From positions 18,130,725 through 18,194,724 of the forward strand of contig OX579634.1 in NCBI GenBank assembly GCA_951230915.1: a DNA stretch of 64,000 bases, given 5' to 3'. Numbering within the stretch: the first letter of the stretch is position 1; every line of letters begins with the position of its first letter. The notes under the pieces are model-generated. The model was given only the letters and a program-made list of their open reading frames with translations, was not told the origin of the DNA and ran no database searches. Source of the stretch: Antitrichia curtipendula. Lineage: Eukaryota; Streptophyta; Bryopsida; Hypnales; Leucodontaceae. Positions 48,003 to 57,866 of this stretch are shown one piece after another. Both the position numbers and the translations under genes were made by a program.

Positions 48003-49280
48003 CCCCTAATGACCCTAGGGGGGTGTACTTTCAAAATGGGTCAAAACGGCAAAGAACTTGAGTAATTTGTTTGCTCATTTTTTCTCAAGATCGAATAGAA
48101 TGTAACCTTAGGATCTTATAGTTCACATTGATAGTGAGAACCTCAAAAAAAATTAAAATACTTGACCTCATAGTTTAGTATGGAGTATATATTTAAATTT
48201 GAAGTTTTATTTGAATCAATGGAAAAACAAGGTTGCTCACTCAACTAAAGGACCACATCTTAGTGAGAATATTTTGAAACAATGACCTTTTGTGCTCTGG
48301 GAAAGACAAGAGAGTTGGGAATGCTCATCTAAAATTTCACAATATTTTGGTCATTTTGCAATTCTTGATGGAACTTGCAATGCATGGTGGTTACTCAAAA
48401 AATCAACGACTCTAGCATGTGAGCCCAAATATGCAAACAAACAAGCTTTGAGCTTAGGTGTAAGTAGGTATCCTACAACCATTGAAGGTGCCTATAACAT
48501 ACATACATATAACATAGGTACCTTATAACTATAGAAGGTGCCTATAATATTTGTACCTATAACAAACATATCTAAAATATAGGTATCTTATAACCATGGA
48601 AGATGTCCTACAACATAGGTGCCTAGGCTCATGAGCTCAAGACCATGGACTTACATACTAGCAACCTTGCTAAAATGAGAGCAGTATTTGTAAGAAAAAC
48701 AACCATAGATACATTTGTCCTTCCCTTGGATCTGTCCTTTTTGAGGTGGGCAACAATCCAACAATGCTAGCGCGTGAGCAAAGAGACAAGAGCCTATGGG
48801 CCTTAAACCTAGTTGTAGGTATGTACCTACAACCATTTGAAGGTGTTTATCACAACCGTATCTATAATACAAGTATACTATAACATGGAAAGAGTCTATA
48901 ATATATATATTTATAATGTGGACACCTATAACCATAGAAGGTGTCTATAATATAGACTCCTAGCTCCTAGGCTCATAAATTCTATGCTCACATGCTAACA
49001 CTCCCCGACAACAATCCTATTGGTTGACTAACTTTGCAGTCCATACCCAAACTGAACCTAAAAAATGAGCCTTAAACTATACTACAACACTCAACTTAAA
49101 AAAATTCCATGAGGTAGAGTTAAATTTGAAATTTAATGAACTACCGCCATTAAATTTATAATATAGTATAATTTATAGATATAATTTTTATTTTAAGAAA
49201 ATTTTAAAATTTGAGAATTCATTTGATAGCTCAAAAAAGACGGTCAACGACTAGAGAATGGTCACTTAGGTCATTAAGGG
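48003..49280. mobile_element. TTAA-flanked element G with internal tandem repeats
   Basis: It starts CCCCTAATGACC after TTAA (47999-48002) and ends GGTCATTAAGGG before TTAA (49281-49284); the two ends match 11 of 12. It spans 1278 bp, larger than its relatives because it holds imperfect tandem repeats (48405-48970). The stretch ATGTAACCTTAGGATCTTAT near 48100 resembles the inside of family A. Confidence 0.75.
48405..48970. repeat. Imperfect tandem repeats inside element G
   Basis: A unit of about 45-55 bp around ATAGAAGGTGCCTATAA recurs at 48485-48625 and at 48840-48960. A longer stretch (TAGCATGTGAGCCC ... TAGGTATCCTACAACC at 48414-48480) is repeated with changes at 48766-48835, so a unit of about 350 bp has also been doubled. 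Confidence 0.7.
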
Positions 49281-49284
49281 TTAA

Positions 49285-50370
49285 AATGGGTACCCCCCAA
49301 ATTGCACCTTGCCTAAATCCGCCATCATCACTTTGTGTACATTTCCAAAATCAATATGTATGTATGTTGAAGAAACAATTTCAAAAACATCTACCAAAAA
49401 AAACTTTGACCCTTTATAACTTTTGTATTTGGTATCCAAATGTCACATTCTTTGGTGTATTAGAACCTCTTTTCACTTGCCAACAAGAAAATATAAAAAT
49501 TTCCTAGTAGTAACTAGGCACAGTAGCCAAAAGTAGCAGTTTGGGGAGTACCCACCTTAATTTGTGCTGTGTAGTATAGAATGCGAACCCAAAATTGCAC
49601 CTTAACTAATTGTGATCCCTAGTTTTGGTCCCAATTAGAGGTTTTCAATAAAATTTAGACATATTTAGGAACAATTATTGTTTTGTAATCAAATTTATTA
49701 CTAAAAATATACTTTTAATACATCTCAAAAATCTAAAGCTTTTTTAATAAGAAGAATAATGAGAATTTTGTATGTAATTTGGTGGTAAGATTTCACAAAT
49801 TTTGATATTTTATTGGGTGAAATATACTAATTATAACATGATTCCAAAATTTTATTTTTTATTAATTTAATCAAAAATTGTCTAAAACTTAAAAAGCATA
49901 TAAAATATTTATATATTATAAAATTAAAAACTTATTGTGACATGTTTCTTGTTGAACATTTGAGGAGTGATAAGTTAATAAATAGATTTAGGAAAGACAT
50001 TTAGGGGGTAAATTTTGTGGAGTCACGGGCTCCACAATGCACTTTAACTTTTTACTATTAGTATGTATAATTATATCTTTGTATTTCCATAAAAATTTAT
50101 AAAATAAATAGATCCCAAGAATTGCATTTTAAAAAACAAACTGTATAGGATCCAAAGGATTAAAAGATGCTAATTATACGCACATATTGTATATATAAAG
50201 TGCTTTTGGAGCCTACAAAATGGGAATGAAATATTCAGTTTTGGATAGAAGTAATAGTTTGAAGACTTTGAGTAATTTGTTATTTTGTAATCTTTTCATG
50301 TGTTTAAAATTAAATAGATGTTGTTTATGTGCTAAAAATTGCCCATCTAATATACAAAGAATCCTTTGAT
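49285..50370. other. AT-rich intergenic DNA, no recognised gene
   Basis: Nothing is recognised beyond AT-rich low complexity. Confidence 0.4.
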
Positions 50371-50762
50371 CCCTAAAGTTCCAATGTCCTCTTGGGGGAC
50401 AAAATGGATTTCGGGCAAGTTCCTACGATCTCAATATTTGTTGAGATTTTCTGAAATTTTTGGTGGAGATAGAAAAACATACTAGCTTTCCAAAAATATA
50501 ATTTTTTAAATTTCAATCAAGGTCCAGGAGCAAAAGTTATGGTACAAAAAGCCCAAATTTTAGTGCAACAAGCAAAAAGAAAAACTCAAAAAAACTTAAA
50601 ATTTTAAATAAAAATAAATTATTTTGTATATATTGTATTTTTATCTACATGGGAAGCTTTGATTCTTTTTCATTTGGATTTGTTATGCAAAAGTTATGAA
50701 CAATCTTCTTTTGGGGGCAATTAGAACATAATCCTGAAAAAATAACTTGTAGGATTCATTTC
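50371..50762. mobile_element. Family F element copy 2, left part
   Basis: It starts TCCCTAAAGTTCC (worn TTAA flank TTGA) and aligns with the reverse complement of 47456-47100. Alignment stops where MITE K (50763-51056) begins. The remaining part of the copy should lie after 51057, but its right end is not clear. Confidence 0.5.
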
Positions 50763-50829
50763 ATTACAAAAAATATGAGGCCTCAACAAGGCCGTGAGTG
50801 CTGATTTTCGGGACCCGCGGGTGATATTA

Positions 50830-50879
50830 CGGAAAAAAAAAAAAAAAAAAAAATAACTTTTTTTTTTTTTTTTTTTCCG
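50830..50879. repeat. A21/T19 hairpin in MITE K
   Basis: CGG plus 21 A (50833-50853), loop TAAC, then 19 T (50858-50876) plus CCG. A near-perfect stem of about 22 bp. Confidence 0.9.
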
Positions 50880-50895
50880 AAAAAAAAATTGAAAA

Positions 50896-50930
50896 GTGAC
50901 GTCACGCTGATGTGGCGCTGACGTCAGCGC
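50896..50930. promoter_or_regulatory. Two TGACGTCA palindromes (bZIP-type sites) in MITE K
   Basis: GTGACGTCAC (50896-50905) and GCGCTGACGTCAGCGC (50915-50930, a perfect 16-bp palindrome) both contain TGACGTCA, the core bound by TGA-class and related bZIP factors in plants. Another ACGT core (CCACGTCGG) lies near 50948. Binding is inference; the sites are seen. Confidence 0.45.
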
Positions 50931-51056
50931 TGGCGTGGAACTTCGACCACGTCGGAATTTCAGTTTCTGAAATTTTTTTTTTTGAGAAAAAACTCCGTAG
51001 TATCACTACGGGGTCCAGGCTTAACAGCCTTCCGGAGGCCTCATATTTTTTGTAAT

Positions 51057-52889
51057 GTTGAATTCAATTTTCATATTTTTTTTTAAAAAGGTTCTCGCAT
51101 GAACAAGCTTTGTGATTTGACCAATATATTGTAGAAAATGAACAACCATTTTCGTACATTGGTGAAGGACTATGAATTAAAAAGCAAGTGCTTCCATAAT
51201 TTTTGGAAGCATTGTGAATTAGTTACAATTTTTCAAAGATGCAAGGTTGTAGGAAGGCTAAATGTGTATGTAGGTGATGCCAAAATTCATTTGATGCGCA
51301 TTAAAAAAAAAAAACTAGTAATATTGGAACATGTCATAGATAAGAAGTTAAAACAAAAGAAAGCGTACCCCAAAATCAACCACTTCTAAAGTTTGCTACT
51401 TCCATGATACTATAAATAGACCTACTCACTACCCAAAATGACCCCAAACTCCACCTTACACTTGTTCCTCTAATGCTCACCATTTTTGGTATCCTCCCTA
51501 TTCAATTTCCCTGCAAAAGTAGGGGTCCGTTTCCAGGAGGGTTCAATTTGAGGTGTGGTTCCCTCCCCTTGTGGATTGTGAACTGCAAATCACATGCTGC
51601 AGCTGTAAAAAACCATGTCCCTATTAAAATAACGGTGGTTGTGGTAGTTGGAACTTGGGAACTTGGGAACTTGGTGAAGACAAACTGAGACTGTTTTGAT
51701 TATATTTTTCATGACATTTTCCCCATTTGTTGTATGTTTTGACTACAGTAGTGAAGCCTGAAATGGTAGCTGGCTCAAGGACCGATTAAACTGCTTATGC
51801 CCAGATGCCTTATTAAATCAACCCAAGCTTAGTGTCAGATTAGTTTGGTTGCAGTTTACAGTGTGTCCACTGTGTCAGATGGACTGGCTGTTTTCATGGT
51901 GGCCGCAGTGAGTTTTTTTTTTTTTTGAAACACATGGACAATTTCCATTGATAAGGGGGCAGCAGTGAGTTTCAAATTCCTGGATCTGGCCCCTCGATCT
52001 CATTTATCCCTTAAATTAAGTTAAGGTCTCCTTCTTCTTCAGTTGCTTCTTGAGTCCAATCCTTGATAACTTATTAACTTAATGCAAGTGAGTGACCAGG
52101 AGACCGACCGGCTGCCTGCTCTCAGTGTCCATTGATCCTGAGCGCGAATGAAGCTGGCGGGGCAGGGCGGGGGGGACAAGAGATATTACAGAATACAGAC
52201 GTTACAAAACTGATGGGGTTAGTACATCACCTCTGGCATGCACTAACACAGATGGTTTCTGCCCATGTCTCGAAGCTTGCTTGTCTGTCTGTACTCTTGG
52301 TTTCCCTTCCTTTTTGTGGGAAAAAGGAAGCGCCGGGAAGACTTGCAGGTACGTACTTTTCTCCCACTTTTTCTCCCACTTTTCTCCCACTTTTTCTTCT
52401 ATTTTTTCAAAATCATTATTTTGTGTGGTGCCAAGGAAGAGAAACCATAGCAGACCCCACATCTCCTTAAGGGATGCCTCCTTACTCCGAGAGAGAGAGA
52501 GAGAAATGGGACACTTGTCTGTATGCACGCATGGTCTACGTTATATGTGTTCGTGGGATGAACAGGTCTTGATGCTTGAATGTCCTGCGAGCATTAGGTT
52601 TAGGAGAAAATGAAATGTAGGGCTGTGCGTGAGAAGAGCCCAGTCCAGCTTCCTACTTGTCAACCCGACCACAGCCAGCCGGGATCTTGAGAGAACACAA
52701 AGTTGTCGACAAGTACTTTCATCCTAAACCCATCGTGGACGAGGTGCCCAAATATGGGACGTGGGATGGACTTCCACAACAACAAAGAACAAACTCAGAG
52801 TGACGCGGACTAACTTAACTTACAAATGGCAGGCAGTGATAAGCTGGACGGATGGACATACTTCTTTCTTTCCAAACTCTCATGGTAAG
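51057..52889. other. Intergenic DNA, no recognised gene
   Basis: The first few hundred bases may be the rest of family F copy 2. Positions 51.5-52.85 kb are richer in GC with short frames on both strands, none recognised. A short repeat TTTTCTCCCAC occurs three times at 52357-52395, and a (GA)n tract near 52490-52503. Confidence 0.4.
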
Positions 52890-52893
52890 TTCA

Positions 52894-53703
52894 CCCCTAC
52901 ATGCCCAACCAACCATACATGGTGGATCTGAAATTTCAGGCTCATTTGGGTGTGGGCAGTTAGATTCCTTTGACCATTTAAAAAAAATTGAGGGATAATT
53001 TTGAGGGTTAACAATTGGAATCTTTCATTTTTCATTGAAAAAGTTAAATGTTTGAGTTTTGAGAAGTCCTCAAAGGCATACATGTACCATTAGTGAAGAG
53101 TAAAGCTTGCAAATTGTACTTCATTTCCCGGCTTTGAGCCAATTTCACTTGATTTGAGATCTAAAAAATTATACATATCCATTTGCTTTGAAAATGGTCT
53201 CAGTGGAAAGAATAAAGTGTTGTTATGATTTTCACCATTGAAAATTTGAACATGTCGGTGTTAATTTGGAGTTATTTGCAATCTCTATTTATTAAAAAAA
53301 TTGCATTATAACAATTGGAAGGTGGATTGTGTAATGATTTTGATAGCTTTTCATGTGAAATTAAGTTTTTTGAAAGTGCATTTTAGTGTGCTAACACGAT
53401 TTGTAGTTGTTTCATGTCACCACCAATTCCAAAAAACTTTTAGAAACAAATTTTTGAAACATTGTGGGGAGGGGCAACCTACTAAAAATAGAAACATACA
53501 TTTCTCTTGTTATAATCTCACAACTCCCATGCAATTTCACACTCAAAATTGGTATGCATACTAATAAACAAGCTCTTTAAACATCTATGCTGTTAGATTT
53601 TGAAAAAAACAACAACAATTTACTTCATTGAAAATAACTATAAGTCCATGTTCATTTTTCATAAGAAAAATATACTTCAAAAGGCTTGGACATTTACTAG
53701 GGG
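52894..53703. mobile_element. TTAA-flanked element, family D copy 2
   Basis: It starts CCCCTACATGCCC (flank TTCA, one change from TTAA) and ends TTTACTAGGGG before TTAA (53704-53707). 810 bp. It is the inverse of 27013-28926 without that copy's two extra blocks; GAGTTTTGAGAAGTCCTC near 53055 pairs with the reverse of 28750. Confidence 0.7.
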
Positions 53704-53707
53704 TTAA

Positions 53708-54633
53708 CTTACTAGTAAATTCTTTGACTTTTCCATAGTCTTATGGATACTAGCCAATCATAATTTTCATTTTGTAATGCCAGGGTGCGCCCCTAGAGTC
53801 ATGCTACTAGTTTTGGAAATTTGGCATGACATATTTTTTGTTGGTTTGGTAGCTAAAATACAAATTGGGATGATTTAGAAGAAAAAAAATTGAATTCCGT
53901 TGAAATCTAGTTTATAGAATTGACTTATTGTTCCATCAATTTTCACATGGGTTGTAGTTAGATCCAAAACTTTGCAAAAGATGGCAAGTTTGGGGGCAAA
54001 AACAATTGGTATATTGCTCCAAAAACTTTACACCAAAAACTCAACAACATTTGAGCTTGCACTATTTAAAAATTTTGTAACTTCATTTTGTAAATTAGTG
54101 TTACATGCATTAATATGGTAAATCAACATAATTCTAGTAACTTCAAAAATAATTTTTTTGAATTCCTTATTAAATCATATTTTAAAACTATATAAAATTA
54201 AAATCAAGTGAAAGAAAGGGCATCCACACAAACATCAATATCTAATATCTAAAGTAAGTGCACCAAAGCATTTCATATACTATGATACACCTATTTTTCA
54301 ATCACAATGCACTAATTATCACTATTTTTTAAAACTTTGATATTTGCACCACAAAATCCAACTTGAATTTGAAATGTAAAAAGGTATTTGCAAATAGTGG
54401 GTCCTTCCAATGCACATAACAACATTAACAAAATCTATGACAAAAATCTCTACATGGTCTACATGGAAAACCTTGCACTTTGTCATGGTTCATCACGTAC
54501 ACTAAATTTAGAAATCAATGATAATAATTGAGATATTTTCAATTTTTCTTACATATACATTTATTATCACAAGGATTTCATATTCATATTACTTTAGTTT
54601 TTTTTTCATTTCTACATATAACTTGAGGTTTAC
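53708..54633. other. AT-rich intergenic DNA, no recognised gene
   Basis: Nothing is recognised. Confidence 0.4.
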
Positions 54634-55138
54634 CCCCTAAGTGACTAAGGAGACCACTTTGGGATTTTTGAAAATTTGAGTAGTCTGAATTGACTTCATA
54701 TTTTGAAATTTTTGTAGAAACTTTTTAAAGTATTTCCAGTCATCATATTCCACATGGGAAGATTTGTGTCATGTCTTTCCAATAAGTATTGCAAAAGTTG
54801 TAAGTCTTTTTATTCATTTCACAAGTCAAATAAAGCAGCTAAAAATAAATAAATAGAAAAAAATTTATTAATTTTTTTTAATAAAATTTATTTATACCTA
54901 CACAAAATTCTCTTCACCATTTTACTAAAACATTCTCACCATTGGGATTTACAATTCTTGATTTCTTATTGAGGCAATTTAGTTTTTTCTTTCATCATTA
55001 TAAACTTACAAACTTGTTTTGCCTTGGATTTTCAACCTAAACTTCAACATTTGGGCTAAAACACACCAGTTGTAAGGCACACATATTATTTTCTAAATAA
55101 TTTGAAAGACAAAATTTTGCCTTTCAGAAGGGCAATAT
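54634..55138. mobile_element. Family F element copy 3 (left part)
   Basis: It starts CCCCCTAAGTGAC after TTTA. The stretches ACATGGGAAGATTTGTGTCA and TTCTCACCATTGGGATTTAC match the reverse complement of family F copy 1. The right end was not found; MITE H2 follows at 55139. Confidence 0.45.
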
Positions 55139-55413
55139 GGGCAATTTCATTAAAATGGCGGTATTCCGTTAGTTTGGCACTTTTAACAGTTCAGACCGTG
55201 CACTCTGAAATGGTCTGGAATGGTCTGAAATCTATGATTATCTTAGATTTTGAAATCTATGCTAGACTTAGATATATGAAATCTATATAATTCATAGATT
55301 TTTAAAATTGTGCGGTCTGAAAATCTATAACTGAAATCTATGTCACCTTTATGGTTCAGAGTGGGCACTCTGAAAATGGCACATGGAATACCGCCATTTT
55401 AACGAAATTGCCC
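55139..55413. mobile_element. MITE copy H2, 29-bp terminal inverted repeats
   Basis: The end GGGCAATTTCATTAAAATGG.. (55139-55167) and its inverse at 55385-55413 differ at one of 29 bases. The 275-bp body has further internal inverted parts (CAGACCGTGCACTCTGAAAT against TTCAGAGTGGGCACTCTGAA). Non-coding. A diverged, interrupted copy is at 2621-3717. No clear target duplication. Confidence 0.8.
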
Positions 55414-57317
55414 ATCAATGAATATCTAGTATTAAAGTTTAAATACATTAATCTTGTAATGGATAGGGAGCCTCACCCTAAATTTGTGGGAGGATGTACT
55501 TGAGCAAATTGAGTAAAAAATCACACAATTGAAATCATTAAAGAATAAATAATGATGAAGATTTTAGTCTTGCTTTCAATAAGAGTATTTGAAGCAATTT
55601 TAGGTCATTGATGGTGCACAATATAACTTGTAGGGTTAAAATCTTAGATTGATTTTTAATGGTTAAAAAAACCATGTCTTTCTACTTATGTCTCTATGAA
55701 TGTGCATTCTATATAATTTGTAAGGTAGAAATTTGTTTGAATTTTTAAAAAAATCATTAATTAGATGTGAAGAAATAGAGTGTATATATTTAATACAAAA
55801 CTAATATAAATTGAGCGATTCATGCGCCCTAGGTGCATAATAGAATTTGAGTGTTGCAGTATGCAATCTTGTATGCAATTGTACACCAATGTGTGATCCA
55901 TTTCTAAAATTGACCCTTGGGATTCTTACCTAAAATGTTCAACATCTATTCATTAGAGTATAGGATCAATTTTAGATACACCTGTTTTTATAACTTTTGA
56001 GATTTTATAATTATTTCATAAGGTGTCCCAAAAATACAATTAAAGAGAATCTTGAGTCCTCTTTTGATTCCCAACAAGATCCAACAAACAAATTTATAGT
56101 TCAATAAAGGAAAATATATATTAGGGCCTAAGTCCAATCTCAAGTTGACCCAATTTACAAACATGGGGTGAAACTCAAATGGGGCCCCAAGTTATAGAGT
56201 TGGGTCAAGGATAATGGCAAAATCAGTTATTAGCATTTGGGGCCAATTTTTTTGGGCCAAAACATTACCTTGTGAGCGGACACATGATGTAAAAGAAAAT
56301 TGGTACGGATTTCAATGTAAAGTCTTTTGACCCAATCGATGGCCCAATTTAAGAATCTAAGCACTTTAAATTGGTTGCTTTGGGTGGTTTTGAAATTGGA
56401 CCCCAATATAAAGTGATCATAAGACAAACCATTATTTGAAATTTTGAACAATTACAAGTGTTGTTCCCTTACATTGAATTCAAAACAATGCATGTAATTT
56501 TTGAACAAAGAAATATCTTATCCTTGTTCCAAACCCATAGTAATTATGAAAATACCCCCCCCTAAAGAAGGCCTCAATGTCTCCATCTCATAAATACCGA
56601 TGACAATATAGTAGAACAATAGGGTGTCCCTTTTTAGAGGATACTAAGAATCACTACACACTCACTAAATAAGTGAGTGAATTAATAACCTCCATGTGAA
56701 CATTTTTCTAGAACACGTTAGATCACAATTGATATGCGGTATTAACAATCTAACATCTATCCTATGCATGTACCCATATGTCATAATGTATCAATATTCT
56801 ATATAACACATCCATATTTTCCATACCATATTACATGTATTCTACATTGTTAGTGGTTACCTCCTAACCGAGGCATCAATGATGGAATTCACCATCTTAA
56901 GTCCATAAGGCTCAATGGATTGTTGTTGGTCTTTCAAACTAGGATTACCCTTTTTCTTCCTTTTTTTTCTTCTTCCATATCTTTACCTATATAGAAGTTT
57001 TTTGGTTTTGGTTTTGGTTTTGAGGGGTGGGTGGGCAGATTAGGTGTTTTATTCATTTATTCATTTATTCATGATTTACAAGGTTGGTTAATTAATTGAT
57101 AAGAATATTGCCACCCATTCCCCTCAAATAGGGCTCAAGAAATGGGCTCCCCCATGCTTTGGGCACCGCTTAGACAGCCAGTCCCACCTCACTCCCCACC
57201 CATTCCCGCCACACACACACACACAATTTGACAAGTTATTGCGCCACCTAAGCTAGCACATTTGTAGATTACTATTCTATATTATTGAAAATCTAACTGC
57301 TAGTCCAACTAGCATTG
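55414..57317. other. AT-rich intergenic DNA, no recognised gene
   Basis: Short unrecognised frames only. Confidence 0.4.
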
Positions 57318-57866
57318 AAATATTACTCTTGAACAAGGTTATGACTATCTAGGGTGACTTGCCTGTCACCCCAGGTTTTCAATATATGGTTCTCTCCCCC
57401 ACTCCCCAAAAATCAAGAGCCGTTGGATGGGGGAAAAATAATTCCACCCCTCCTCAACAAAAAATCAAGAGCCGTTGGATCTGGATATAGATCTGGATCT
57501 AGATATGAGCACATGTATGGATACAGATACATATATGAACAACAGAATACATATATGACATAATACAGATTTATCCCATAATGTTTGCATCTCCCCACCC
57601 CCTTGAAAATTACAAGAGGGGAGGAGGAGGGGTGGCGGGAGTGGGCTGAAAAAAATAATTAATTTTAAATTTTTAAATTTTTAATTCACCCCCCCGTCCC
57701 AAAAAAATTTAATTTTTTGGGGGAGTGGGGGGAATTAAAAACTAAATTTTTTTAAATTAAGTTTTTTTTTTTGTCATGGTACATAGTTTGTCACTATGCA
57801 CCATGAAGAGGCAGTAACTGCCTATCTATTAATTTACTCAAATATTACTCTTGAACAAGGTTATGA
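57318..57866. mobile_element. Unclassified element E2 between 27-bp direct repeats
   Basis: AAATATTACTCTTGAACAAG.. is repeated exactly over 27 bp at 57318-57344 and 57840-57866. The 495 bp between are a diverged inverse of element E1 (27079-27584), with C-rich runs, a doubled AAAATCAAGAGCCGTTGGAT, GGATCT/ATACATAT low complexity and a terminal hairpin (CATGGTACATAG ... CTATGCACCATG, 57776-57804) plus a second small hairpin AGGCAGTAACTGCCT. No gene. Confidence 0.6.

Larger units (their letters stand above)
50763..51056. mobile_element. MITE K with perfect 22-bp terminal inverted repeats
   Basis: The ends 50763-50784 (ATTACAAAAAATATGAGGCC..) and 51035-51056 are perfect inverses over 22 bp; inner CAAGGC/GCCTTC extends them imperfectly. 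The 294-bp body is much richer in CG than its surroundings. It holds an A/T hairpin (50830-50879), palindromes at 50813-50822, 50896-50905 and 50915-50930, and a CCGTAG..CTACGG stem (50995-51011). No ORF. A target duplication is not clear, so the superfamily is left open. Confidence 0.85.
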
